64,000 nt of DNA, from contig NZ_JAGPXY010000001.1 in NCBI RefSeq assembly GCF_018070325.1, forward strand, positions 1 through 64,000, read 5' to 3'. Position 1 is the first letter of the stretch. Each line of letters starts with the position of its first letter. Source of the stretch: Micromonospora sp. H61 (GTDB lineage: Bacteria > Actinomycetota > Actinomycetes > Mycobacteriales > Micromonosporaceae). Shown here in pieces: positions 35,558 through 43,875 of the stretch. The position numbers and the translations under genes are program-made. The notes under the pieces were generated by a model, which was not told the origin of the DNA, did not search any database, and worked only from the letters and a program-made list of their open reading frames with translations.

Positions 35558-36973
35558 GTGCGAGGACACGGGCACCACCCCCCGCCCGCGGGGGAAACCC
35601 ATACCGACCGAATGCCCGCCCGATTTCGGGGACGGCTGTTCAAGCTCGCCGCGGCTGGGATCGCCGCCGCAGTCGGGCTGTTCACCATTACCGTCGCGAC
35701 CGGGTCGGCGTCGGCCGCCGACAACCCGTACCAGCGGGGCCCGGATCCCACCCGGACCAGCGTCACCGCCGTGAACGGTCCCTTCGCCAACACGTCGGTC
35801 AGCGTCCCGACCGGGTACGGCTTCAACGGCGGCCGGATCTACTACCCGACCGACACCAGCCAGGGCACCTTCGGGGCCATCGCGATCTCGCCGGGCTACA
35901 CCGCGTTGTTCTCCGCCGAGCTGGCCTGGATGGGACCGTGGCTGGCGTCCCACGGCTTCGTCGTGATCGGCATCGAGACCAACAGCCGCAACGACTTCGA
36001 CACCGCCCGAGGCACCCAACTGCTCGCCGCACTGGACTACCTCACACAGCAGAGCCCCGTACGCGACCGGGTCGACCCCAACCGGTTGGCCGTCGCAGGC
36101 CACTCCATGGGTGGCGGCGGCGCGCTGAGCGCAGCCACCCGACGCCCGTCGTTGAAGGCAGTGGTCGGCATCGCGCCGTACTCGCCGTCGTCGAACCTGG
36201 CCAACGACCGGGTGCCCACCATGATCTTCTCTGGGCAGGCGGACACGGTGGTCACCCCGTCCTACGCCACCGGCCTGTACAACAGCCTCCCGGCCACGAC
36301 GGAGAGCGTCTACCTGGAGGTCGCCGGCGCGGATCATGGCTTCATGGTCGGACGGTCGAACCCGGTGATGGTCCGGACCATGCTGCCGTTCGTCAAGATG
36401 TTCATCGACAACGACACCCGGTACAGCCAGTTCCTCTGCCCACTGCTCGACTCCAGCGGCGTGGTCACCTACCGCAGCACCTGCCCGTTGCTGCCTTCGA
36501 CCCCGACCGACCCGCCGACCCCCACCGACCCACCGACCCCCACCGACCCGCCGACCCCCACCGATCCGCCGACCGTTCCGCCCGGCTCCGCCAGCGAAAT
36601 CGTCGGCACCCAATCCGGCCGGTGCGTCGACGTACCCAACGCCTCACGCAACAACGGCACCCGGGTCCAGCTCTACGGCTGCAACAAACAAACCAACCAG
36701 GCATGGACCTACACCACAACCAAACAACTCCAGGTGTACGGCACCATGTGCCTCGACGCCGCAGGCACCGCCAACGGCGCGGCAGTACAGATCTACAGCT
36801 GCCACAGCCAGACCAACCAACAGTGGAACATCAACTCCAACGGCACCATCAGCAACGTCCAATCCGGACGCTGCCTCGACGCCTGGAGCACCACCAACGG
36901 AGCCCAAATCCAGCTCTACGACTGCCACGGACAAACCAACCAACAGTTCCGACTCGCCGCCCTCGCCCGCTGA
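35558..36973 (+). CDS. Cutinase/PETase-like polyester hydrolase with CBM13
   Basis: 471 aa. Signal peptide (AAGIAAAVGLFTITVATGSASA), then a mature start NPYQRGPDPT typical of Thermobifida-type cutinases. Catalytic triad S183 (AGHSMGGGG), D229 (GQADTVV), H260 (GADHGFM); oxyanion Tyr114 (SPGYTAL) and Met184; C-terminal disulfide pair in FLCPLL and STCPLL. The Trp of TPW in TfCut2/IsPETase is replaced by Tyr208 (APYSP). A PTDPP repeat linker joins a CBM13 identical to that of the esterase at 10090. GTG start with AGGAGGT upstream. Likely substrates are cutin or suberin esters; activity on synthetic polyester is only a possibility. Confidence 0.88.
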   Translation: MRGHGHHPPPAGETHTDRMPARFRGRLFKLAAAGIAAAVGLFTITVATGSASAADNPYQRGPDPTRTSVTAVNGPFANTSVSVPTGYGFNGGRIYYPTDTSQGTFGAIAISPGYTALFSAELAWMGPWLASHGFVVIGIETNSRNDFDTARGTQLLAALDYLTQQSPVRDRVDPNRLAVAGHSMGGGGALSAATRRPSLKAVVGIAPYSPSSNLANDRVPTMIFSGQADTVVTPSYATGLYNSLPATTESVYLEVAGADHGFMVGRSNPVMVRTMLPFVKMFIDNDTRYSQFLCPLLDSSGVVTYRSTCPLLPSTPTDPPTPTDPPTPTDPPTPTDPPTVPPGSASEIVGTQSGRCVDVPNASRNNGTRVQLYGCNKQTNQAWTYTTTKQLQVYGTMCLDAAGTANGAAVQIYSCHSQTNQQWNINSNGTISNVQSGRCLDAWSTTNGAQIQLYDCHGQTNQQFRLAALAR

Positions 36974-37048
36974 TCACAGCCAAGTTCGCAGCACGTTCGA
37001 CTGTGTGCAGATGGACCAACGGCAGGGCGAGATCAGCACACCTGAAAC
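36572..37048 (+). repeat. 477-bp near-identical repeat, copy B (CBM13 plus 3' flank)
   Basis: Partner of 11074-11550, same length, about six substitutions by eye. Identity starts at ACCGTTCCGCC in the linker and stops at the base of each copy's terminator, which differ. The CBM13 of the xylanase (about 34115-34509) is a third, clearly more diverged relative. Confidence 0.95.
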
Positions 37049-37080
37049 GGGCGGACCCGGCGTCGCGCCGGGTCCGCCCG
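37048..37080 (+). terminator. Terminator after the polyester hydrolase
   Basis: Perfect 15-bp stem CGGGCGGACCCGGCG / CGCCGGGTCCGCCCG, loop TCG. Lies at the convergent junction with the gene at 37083 and likely acts in both directions. Confidence 0.85.
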
Positions 37081-37082
37081 CA

Positions 37083-37568
37083 TCACGTGGCCGGAGTGCG
37101 GCGACGCCTGGCGTCTCGGACGAGCGTCAGGGCGATGACGAGAAGGCCGAGCAGGGCGACGACGGCATTGGCGGTTGTGAGGAACACCTTCTCGCCAAGG
37201 GTGGCGTGGTGCAGATGGGTCAGGTGGAAGAAGAAGTGGGGTATGGCGAAGGTGGAGAATGCCGCCGCGGCGGGGATGGTGAAGACCGCCCGAGGTGCGA
37301 CGAGCGCTATGCCGAGGACGACAGCGAGGCCGAGGGTAGCTCCGCCGAAGTCTCGCGCGTAGTGCTCGCTGAACGGCGGGGTGAGGCTGACGGTCGGGAA
37401 GTTGTTGTAGAAGCTTTCGGGGAAGACCTGGTTCCAGAACCCGACAACGAGTTCGTCGAGGAAGAGGACGGCCAGGGCGATCCGGATCAACGCGGTCAGC
37501 GCGGTGTCGCGCCCGTCTGTTGACGTTGCCGGCGGTGCGGCGGGGGTGGGTGACCGGCCTTCGTTCAT
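37083..37568 (-). CDS. Four-TM membrane protein (paralogue of 39273)
   Basis: 161 aa with four hydrophobic helices. The signature SFYNNFPTVSLTPPFSEHYA and PHFFFHLTHL recurs in the protein at 39273, so the two are paralogues. The ATG overlaps the stop of the upstream oxidoreductase gene (ATGA). Function unknown; topology is like small DoxX-type proteins, but the family is not assigned. Confidence 0.8.
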   Translation of the reverse strand: MNEGRSPTPAAPPATSTDGRDTALTALIRIALAVLFLDELVVGFWNQVFPESFYNNFPTVSLTPPFSEHYARDFGGATLGLAVVLGIALVAPRAVFTIPAAAAFSTFAIPHFFFHLTHLHHATLGEKVFLTTANAVVALLGLLVIALTLVRDARRRRTPAT

Positions 37569-38332
37569 CGGGTCCGCCCGGCGTCGTGCTGCGCTGCCGG
37601 GCTGGCCAGCCACTGGTCGAAGGTCTGTTTGCCCCTCGGACCGGGGCCGGTGGGCAGCAGGCCGTTTTCGGCCATGGCTCGCCCGGTCGCTCCCGGAAGG
37701 CGGACGGGCAGGACAAGGCGGTGACTCCCGCGGGTACGCAGCAGGCGGCGGGCCATGTCAGACATGCGCAACTGTTGCGGGCCGGCGATGTCGGGCGCCC
37801 GTCCGGCCGGGTCTGCCAGTGCGAGGTCGACGAGACAGTTGGCGACTTCATGGGACGCGATCGGCTGCATGAGCATCTGGGGCACCACTGCGATCGGGCC
37901 GGGAATGGTGGCGAGCATCTGCGCGGCCAACTCGTAGAACTGCGTCGAGCGGAGCAACGTCGCCGGTACCGCACCGTCCAGGACCAGCCTCTCCTGGCGT
38001 CGTTTGCCCGCGTAGTAACCCCAATTCACCCGGTCGGCGCCGACGACCGACAGCGCGACGTGGTGCCGCACCCCGACGCGCTGGCCTGCGGCGAGCAGGT
38101 TCGTTGTCGCCGTGCCGAAGAAGCGCTCCGACTTCTTCCGGTTGATCGTCGACACGTTGCTGACGTCGATCACGACCGGCACGCCGGTCAGCGCCTCGAC
38201 CAGCCCGGAACCGCGGATCAGGTCGACGCCCGTGGAGCGGGCGAGGATGACCGGCTCGTGTCCGGCAGCCCGCACGGCGTGGACGACGAGACGTCCGACG
38301 CCGCCGGTCCCGCCAGCTACCGCGATACGCAC
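37565..38332 (-). CDS. NmrA-like NAD(P)-binding oxidoreductase
   Basis: 255 aa, atypical SDR: GGTGGVGRLVVHA at the N-terminus, no YxxxK pair in the usual place, and ALSVVGADRVNWGYYAGKRRQE, LRSTQFYELA. This fits NmrA/ytfG-type quinone oxidoreductases or redox sensors. GTG start with GGGAGGT upstream. Coupled to the four-TM protein. Confidence 0.85.
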   Translation of the reverse strand: MRIAVAGGTGGVGRLVVHAVRAAGHEPVILARSTGVDLIRGSGLVEALTGVPVVIDVSNVSTINRKKSERFFGTATTNLLAAGQRVGVRHHVALSVVGADRVNWGYYAGKRRQERLVLDGAVPATLLRSTQFYELAAQMLATIPGPIAVVPQMLMQPIASHEVANCLVDLALADPAGRAPDIAGPQQLRMSDMARRLLRTRGSHRLVLPVRLPGATGRAMAENGLLPTGPGPRGKQTFDQWLASPAAQHDAGRTR

Positions 38333-38486
38333 TGAGCTACCTCCCGATCTGCGTTCGCCGTAACGCCGCTGTGGCGCGTAGCCCGGACCGGGGGCCGGGG
38401 TGAAAGGAAGATAAGTCGCTGTGATGTCACTGTTGGTTCTACCTCTCCGAGACTTCTCGTCCAGGACACAGACTGCGCAAATAGCC

Positions 38487-39098
38487 CTAAAGGGTGGAAC
38501 CCTCGCCTGTATCGGTGCGCTTGCTGGCGGCGTAGACACCGCGTGAGAGCGTCATGATCGCGAGTAGGAGGGCCAGTACTGCTCCACCCGAGGCGGCGTA
38601 CAACGCGACGACTCCGCCGCGCGTGAGGCGGGCCCGAAACGGATTCGCTGCGGCGGCCGCCGCGGCTTCCGCTCCCACAGTGAACTCCGCCGTGCCGGCT
38701 ACCGGGTGTCCGTCGGTGAAGGTCGCCCGCCAACTGATCTCGTACCAGCCGTCAGGCATATCCGCTCTCACCTGATGGCGCAGCGTCGCTGCGTGGACAG
38801 CCGACCGGCCGACTGCCCAATCCGTCCCCGTGTGGTCCGTCACTGTGACACTGCTGTCGGACGTGATCTCGGCGGCGAACACCACCTCGACCCGTTGCGG
38901 GGCCTTCGCGAGCGCGGCACCGGCGGTCGGCGTGATCGAATGCGTCGCGCCGTGCGCGAACGCGGGCGCGGGTGTGACCGCCAGCGGGAACCCGGTAGCA
39001 AGCGCGACCGTGACGATCAATCTGACGCTACGACGAATGCGAGGCGCCCGACCGGTGTCCGACCTGTCGGTCACGCGCGCCGCAACGCTTCTCTTCAT
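38487..39098 (-). CDS. CopC-domain copper-binding protein
   Basis: 203 aa. Signal peptide ends AFA, making His49 the mature N-terminus (HGATHSITPTAG), as in Cu(II)-binding CopC where the terminal His binds copper. The domain ends DGHPVAGTAEFTV, followed by an Ala-rich linker and a C-terminal TM helix (GVVALYAASGGAVLALLLAI), so the protein is anchored outside the membrane. CopD/YcnJ is not fused or adjacent. ATG with GGAGGGGAG upstream. Confidence 0.85.
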   Translation of the reverse strand: MKRSVAARVTDRSDTGRAPRIRRSVRLIVTVALATGFPLAVTPAPAFAHGATHSITPTAGAALAKAPQRVEVVFAAEITSDSSVTVTDHTGTDWAVGRSAVHAATLRHQVRADMPDGWYEISWRATFTDGHPVAGTAEFTVGAEAAAAAAANPFRARLTRGGVVALYAASGGAVLALLLAIMTLSRGVYAASKRTDTGEGSTL

Positions 39099-39142
39099 GG
39101 CGTTCTCCCCTCCGCCGCGAACGACCGCGGCGTCTGCGAACA

Positions 39143-39222
39143 GGACCGAGCGGCCCTCCGATTCGTGACAGCAGAGGTCACGGCCGGGGCGGTGTGTCAC
39201 GAATCGGAGACCTGCTCGGTCC
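39143..39222. repeat. Nested 80-bp inverted repeat in the CopC/39273 promoter region
   Basis: Two pairs of perfect arms: GGACCGAGC / GCTCGGTCC (9 bp, outer) and CTCCGATTCGTGACA / TGTCACGAATCGGAG (15 bp, inner), with unmatched 4-base steps between and a 24-bp centre. It lies in the 174-bp gap between divergent genes, so duplicated operator/promoter halves are likelier than a terminator. Confidence 0.85.
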
Positions 39223-39272
39223 GTACCTGGTGACACTCACCCACCACCGGCACAGCGCAAGGAGCGACGATC

Positions 39273-39707
39273 ATGACCGCCATCATCCGCATCGCACTGG
39301 CGATCTTGTTTCTCGACAATTTCGTGGTCGGAGCCTGGAACGCGATCTGGCCGGCCAGCTTCTACGCGAACTTCCCGACCGTGGATCTCACGCCGCCGTT
39401 CAGCGAGCACTACGCGCGGGACTTCGGTACGGCATCACTAGCGATCGCCCTGCTGCTGGGCATCGCGGCGGTCAAACCCACCGCCCACTTCGTCATCCCT
39501 GCCGCGGCTGCCTATTCGGTCTTCGCGCTACCCCATTTCTTCTATCACCTCACGAACATGCAGGGGGCGACCGTGGGTGAGGCGATCCTCCTCACCACCG
39601 CAAACGCGACCGTGGCGCTCATCGGCCTGGTGATCATCTTGCTGACGGCGCTACGCGACCGTTCGGCGGCTCGGCGCGGTCTCGCCTCGGCTCGGGCCGC
39701 CCACTGA
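39273..39707 (+). CDS. Four-TM membrane protein (paralogue of 37083)
   Basis: 144 aa, four hydrophobic helices, with SFYANFPTVDLTPPFSEHYA and PHFFYHLTNM in common with the protein at 37083. ATG with AAGGAG upstream. Divergent from the CopC gene across the nested inverted repeat. Function unknown. Confidence 0.8.
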   Translation: MTAIIRIALAILFLDNFVVGAWNAIWPASFYANFPTVDLTPPFSEHYARDFGTASLAIALLLGIAAVKPTAHFVIPAAAAYSVFALPHFFYHLTNMQGATVGEAILLTTANATVALIGLVIILLTALRDRSAARRGLASARAAH

Positions 39708-39736
39708 ACCTGCTGCGTCAACCACTGGGAGAACCG

Positions 39737-40036
39737 ATGGTTCCCGAACCCCTCCGGCCACCTCGGCTGAACGCGCTACCCAGCGCGTTCTGCGTCGTCG
39801 TCGCCGAACGACGCCTCCTCAAGAACCTCGCGTACCACCTGCTCGGTTCAGTTGACGTCGCTGAACACGCGGTACAAGCGACGTACACCATCTGGTACAC
39901 CATGCCGGACGACAAACAGGATGGCATCAACAGTCCCTTTACCTGGCTCGTCGGCACGCTCGTGCAGATCTGTATCGGTCTGCTCGAATCGCCGCCGACC
40001 CAAGCCGCTGGCCATAACGCCGCTCGGGTGCTGTAG
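39737..40036 (+). pseudogene. Truncated ECF sigma factor (region 2 only)
   Basis: 99 aa. The middle reads like ECF sigma region 2: LLKNLAYHLLGSVDVAEHAV and INSPFTWLVGTLVQI correspond to RLFGIAYRMLGSVAEAEDIV and DPIGFLVTTTSRL in the intact sigma just downstream. Region 4 and the C-terminal SnoaL-like domain are missing and key residues have drifted (Glu-Asp to Glu-His). Probably a remnant of a tandem duplication, or an isolated region-2 protein that could still bind core polymerase. Confidence 0.6.
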
Positions 40037-40147
40037 TACGGCCCGACAGGGGTACCTGTGTGGTTGGTGCTCAACAGACAGCAGCGATGTCGGCGGCAGT
40101 TCAAATTCGCCTGCACATTCAGGGATAGAAGCGACGAGGCGGCGGCC

Positions 40148-41032
40148 ATGGTAGGGCGAGGAAAAGACGGGGCAATGGTCGACGCGTTAGCGGTGTTCGA
40201 CGCGGTCCGTCCGCGGCTCTTCGGCATCGCCTACCGGATGCTCGGCAGCGTCGCCGAGGCGGAGGACATCGTGCAGGAATCCTGGCTCCGGTGGCAGCAG
40301 ACCGAACGCAGCCAGGTACGGGACCCGATCGGGTTCCTGGTCACGACGACTTCTCGGCTCGCTCTGAACGCCGCGACGTCGGCTCGCGCCCGCCGCGAGT
40401 TGTATCCCGGACCGTGGCTACCCGAGCCCGTCGACACCTCCGCCGACCCGACACTCCGGGCCGAACGCAACGAGTCGCTCGAACTCGCCGTGCTACTCCT
40501 GTTGGAACGGCTCACCCCGGCCGAGCGAGCGGTGTACGTGCTGCGGGAGGCGTTCGACTACCCATTCCGGCGGATCGGCGAGGTACTCGACGTCACTGAG
40601 GCATACGCACGACAGCTCGGCCACCGCGCCCGCACGCACCTGGCCCGGCAGCGGCGCGAACCGGTCGGCCACGCCGACCGCGACCGCCTGCTGCATGCCT
40701 TTCTCGCCGCAGCCCGCTCCGGTGAGCTGACCCAGCTCGAGGAACTGCTCGCCGAAACAGCCATCTCCTACGCCGACGGCGGCGGCACCGTCCGGGCCGC
40801 CCAGCTACCCGTCGTCGGACGTGACAACGTCGCGCGTTACCTCCTGGGACTGATCCGGAAGTTCGGCCGCGACCTCTCACCGGAGATCGTCGAATCCAAC
40901 GGCCAGGCCGCGATCCTCGTCTCGCGGCCCGGGACAACTGTCGCTCTGGTCACCATCGACGCCTCACCCGCCGGGATCGAACGAGTGTTGATCATCCTCA
41001 ACCCGCAGAAACTAGCCCAGTTCCAGCGGTGA
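40148..41032 (+). CDS. ECF sigma factor with C-terminal SnoaL-like domain (SigJ/ECF41 type)
   Basis: 294 aa from ATG 40148; ATG 40175, where homology begins (MVDALAVFDAVRPRLFGIAY), is an alternative. Region 2 contains LGSVAEAEDIVQESWLRW, region 4 LTPAERAVYVLREAFDYPF with RIGEVLDVTEAYARQLGHRA, and the last ~110 residues are the SnoaL-like domain that tunes ECF41 sigmas. In such systems the target is usually an adjacent oxidoreductase or carboxymuconolactone-decarboxylase-like gene; the NmrA-like gene at 37565 is a candidate. Confidence 0.88.
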   Translation: MVGRGKDGAMVDALAVFDAVRPRLFGIAYRMLGSVAEAEDIVQESWLRWQQTERSQVRDPIGFLVTTTSRLALNAATSARARRELYPGPWLPEPVDTSADPTLRAERNESLELAVLLLLERLTPAERAVYVLREAFDYPFRRIGEVLDVTEAYARQLGHRARTHLARQRREPVGHADRDRLLHAFLAAARSGELTQLEELLAETAISYADGGGTVRAAQLPVVGRDNVARYLLGLIRKFGRDLSPEIVESNGQAAILVSRPGTTVALVTIDASPAGIERVLIILNPQKLAQFQR

Positions 41033-41156
41033 CCGTCGGCACCGACGCCTGGCGACGCGTGGTTCGTCGACGGCACGTACGTCGGGGTCGATGCTCTGGC
41101 GCCTGAGTCGTCGCCTAACCTGCCGGCGGTGCTCTCACGAATGGGATCGTTGCTGA

Positions 41157-42608
41157 GTGACGAAGTCGCTTGACCTGCATCTGGAGTTCGATCGGAGTGC
41201 GGGTTTCCCGGGTCGCTCGCTGGAGAGCGCGTTACGGGAGAGCATTCGGACCGGCCGGCTGCGGGCCGGGTCGCGCCTACCCGGGAGCCGGAGCCTGGCC
41301 GCCGACCTGGGCTTGGCCCGGGGCACCGTGGTGCAGGCGTACGCGCAGTTGGTGGCGGAAGGGTGGCTGCTGGCGGCACCCGGCTCGGGCACCCGGGTCG
41401 CGGACGTAGCTCATGATCCGCCCGGCTCGCGCGGGCGACCGCGGCCGTCGCCCCCGGCCGGGCCATTGATCGAGTTGCGGCCGGGGATTCCCGACCTCGC
41501 GTCCTTCCCCCGAACGGCCTGGGCGGACAGCGTCCGCCGGGCGCTGACGACGGCTTCACGCGGCACGCTGGACTACTCCGAACCGACCGGGCTACCCGCA
41601 CTCCGGGCGGCGGTGGCCGGCTATCTCGCGCGCACTCGTGGAGTGCTCTGCGAGCCGGATGCGGTGGTGATCACGGCGGGCTTCACCCAGGGCCTCTCCC
41701 TTCTCGCGCGGACGCTGCACCGGCGCGGCGTCCGTGCCATCGCCACCGAGAACCCCGGTCTGGCCCATCACCGCATGGTGCTGCGTGCCGCGGGTCTGAC
41801 AGTCACCCCGCTCACCGTCGGTCCCGGCGGGGCCGACCCGGATGACGCGGCGGGTCAGGCCGCGCTACTCACCCCGGCGCACCAGCATCCGACCGGGGTA
41901 GTGCTCGCCCCACGGCACCGCTACCGGCTCATCGCGTGGGCACGGAAGCACGACGCGTTCCTGATCGAGGACGACTACGACGGCGAGTTCCGCTACGACC
42001 AGCGGCCGGTGGGCGCCATGCAGGCGCTGGCACCAGAGCGGATCGTGTACGCCGGCAGCACGAGCAAGTCGCTGGCGCCGGGCGTCCGCCTGGGTTGGTT
42101 CGTCGTCCCCGAACGACTGCGTCGTGACCTGACGACGACGATCATGGAGGCCGGCGCCGCAGTCTCCGCGATCGACCAGCTCACCATGGCCGACCTGCTC
42201 ACGCACGGCGACTACGACCGACACATCCGCCGCATGCGCCTGACCTACCGGCGTCGCCGGACGGAGCTGGCCGGCCGCCTGGCCGAGGTGACCACCACTG
42301 CGCTGGAGGGCATCGCCGCCGGCGTCCACGCGCTGCTACCGCTGGCCTCAGTGGCGCAGGAGCGCTGGCTGATCCAGGCCGGACGCCGCGAGGGGCTGCA
42401 CCTGATCGGCCTGCACAGCAACGGCTACTGGCACGATCCCGTGGATGAGCGGCAGGCAGCAGCCCTGGTCCTCGGATACGCGGCGCCGCCGGCTCACGCC
42501 TGGCAGGAGGCACTGTCCGGGCTCTGCCAACTGGTCCATCAGACCGGTCACCAACTGGTCCATCCTGCTGGTCCGGTCGAGGATACGTTCGACTCATGCA
42601 GACCATGA
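41157..42608 (+). CDS. MocR/PdxR-type GntR regulator with aminotransferase domain
   Basis: 483 aa. GntR winged helix ~15-85 (LESALRESIRTGRLRAGSRL, SRSLAADLGLARGTVVQAYA), linker, then a fold-type I aminotransferase domain with PLP Lys304 in GSTSKSLAPGVRLGW and IEDDYDGEFRYD. PLP-dependent transcription regulator. Its last codons contain a direct repeat that may be its own operator for the next gene, whose start lies 13 bp before this stop. Confidence 0.9.
   Translation: MTKSLDLHLEFDRSAGFPGRSLESALRESIRTGRLRAGSRLPGSRSLAADLGLARGTVVQAYAQLVAEGWLLAAPGSGTRVADVAHDPPGSRGRPRPSPPAGPLIELRPGIPDLASFPRTAWADSVRRALTTASRGTLDYSEPTGLPALRAAVAGYLARTRGVLCEPDAVVITAGFTQGLSLLARTLHRRGVRAIATENPGLAHHRMVLRAAGLTVTPLTVGPGGADPDDAAGQAALLTPAHQHPTGVVLAPRHRYRLIAWARKHDAFLIEDDYDGEFRYDQRPVGAMQALAPERIVYAGSTSKSLAPGVRLGWFVVPERLRRDLTTTIMEAGAAVSAIDQLTMADLLTHGDYDRHIRRMRLTYRRRRTELAGRLAEVTTTALEGIAAGVHALLPLASVAQERWLIQAGRREGLHLIGLHSNGYWHDPVDERQAAALVLGYAAPPAHAWQEALSGLCQLVHQTGHQLVHPAGPVEDTFDSCRP
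42528..42564. promoter_or_regulatory. Direct repeat, candidate MocR operator
   Basis: CAACTGGTCCATC occurs at 42528-42540 and again at 42552-42564 (24-bp period, about two helical turns), 32-68 bp upstream of the cupin start, with GACCGGTC between. MocR regulators often bind direct repeats. It is coding for the regulator's C-terminus, so the repeat (QLVH..GHQLVH) could also be accidental. Confidence 0.45.
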
Positions 42609-43000
42609 AGATCGGAAACAACGAGATCGTGCTGCTGGGCACGGCCATGCCACCGGAGTTGCCGGACGGCTCCCACGTGATGACAGCGACGATCGAACTG
42701 CCACCGGGCGACCCGGGCACGCCGCCACACCGGCACTCCGGCCCGGTCTTCGGCTACCTGCTCGAGGGCGAAATGCTCTTCGAGCTGGAGGGCGAGCCCG
42801 AACGGGTGATCAAGGCCGGTGAGGCGTTCTGGGAGCCAGGCGGCGATGTCATCCACTACCGGTCGGCCAACAACCTGTCCGATCGGGTGACCAAATTCCT
42901 GGTCGTGATGGTGTGCGCGCCCGGCCAGGAAATGCTGGTGCTGGTGAGCCCCGACGAGCTCGAACAGCGTAAGGACCGCCGCTCACCCCGGCCGAACTGA
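42596..43000 (+). CDS. Cupin-domain protein
   Basis: 134 aa, single cupin barrel. Motif 1 GTPPHRHSGPVFGYLLEGEM and motif 2 with EAFWEPGGDVIHY supply His/Glu metal ligands. Overlaps the end of the MocR gene and precedes an NAD-dependent epimerase by 12 bp. Enzymatic (dioxygenase/isomerase) or binding role cannot be told. Confidence 0.85.
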   Translation: MQTMKIGNNEIVLLGTAMPPELPDGSHVMTATIELPPGDPGTPPHRHSGPVFGYLLEGEMLFELEGEPERVIKAGEAFWEPGGDVIHYRSANNLSDRVTKFLVVMVCAPGQEMLVLVSPDELEQRKDRRSPRPN

Positions 43001-43012
43001 GAGAGGCACGTC

Positions 43013-43828
43013 ATGCGTATCGTTCTCGCCGGTTCGACCGGCGTCATCGGCCGCCGGCTCGAGCCGATCCTGACCGCCCAGGGGCATGAGGTCATCGGGT
43101 TGGCCCGCAACGGCCCGGTCGCCGTCGACGTGCTCGACCGGGACGCGGTCGCGGCCGCCGTCCGCGACGCCCGGCCCGACGTGGTGATGCACCAGCTCAC
43201 CAGCCTGAGCACTGGCGACTTCGCCGCCAATTCGCGGCTGCGCCGGACCGGGACCCGCAACCTGGTCGACGCGGCGCTCGCCGCCGGGGTACGCCGGATC
43301 GTGGCACAGAGCATCGCCTGGGCGTACGAGCCGGGCGCCGAGCCCGCGACCGAGGAGACCCCGCTCGACCTCGGCGCCCCAGAGCCACGCCAGACCAGTG
43401 TGGCTGGTGCCGCCGCGCTCGAATCCGCCGTCCAGGAAGCGCCCGAGTGGGTCGTGCTGAGGTACGGCACCCTCTACGGCCCGGGCACCTGGTACGCCCG
43501 CGACGGTCTGATGGCCCAGTTCGCCGCCGCCGGCAAGGTCCCCGCCGACGCGGACGTGAGTAGCCTGCTGCACATCGACGACGCCGTGGCCGCCGCGGTA
43601 GCGGCTCTGGAGTGGCCCGTCGGCGTCGTCAACGTCTGCGACGACGAGCCAGCCGCCGCCTCGCAGTGGGTGCCCGCTTTCTGCGCGGCGGCCACTGTGC
43701 CAGCACCAGCGGTGACCGGGGGCGAGCGGCATGGCTGGGCGCGGGGAGCGAGCAACCACCATGCCCGCACGCACCTTGGCTGGAGCCCGGCCTATCCGTC
43801 CTGGCGGCAGGGATTCGTCACCCTGTGA
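43013..43828 (+). CDS. NAD-dependent epimerase/dehydratase-like protein
   Basis: 271 aa, extended SDR with N-terminal GSTGVIGRRL and NVCDDEPA near the C-terminus. The usual YxxxK is not evident (AESAV region instead), so catalysis is uncertain. ATG with GAGAGG upstream; part of the MocR-cupin-epimerase-CrtC-like unit. Confidence 0.83.
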   Translation: MRIVLAGSTGVIGRRLEPILTAQGHEVIGLARNGPVAVDVLDRDAVAAAVRDARPDVVMHQLTSLSTGDFAANSRLRRTGTRNLVDAALAAGVRRIVAQSIAWAYEPGAEPATEETPLDLGAPEPRQTSVAGAAALESAVQEAPEWVVLRYGTLYGPGTWYARDGLMAQFAAAGKVPADADVSSLLHIDDAVAAAVAALEWPVGVVNVCDDEPAAASQWVPAFCAAATVPAPAVTGGERHGWARGASNHHARTHLGWSPAYPSWRQGFVTL

Positions 43829-43875
43829 GCCGTCCGCACATCTTGATCTTGCAGAAGCAACGGAGACGAAGAGTC

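Noticed and set aside
36500-36573. Short tandem DNA repeats considered as a CRISPR or regulatory array
   Set aside because: They encode the PTDPP linker of the polyester hydrolase; no spacers and no cas genes.
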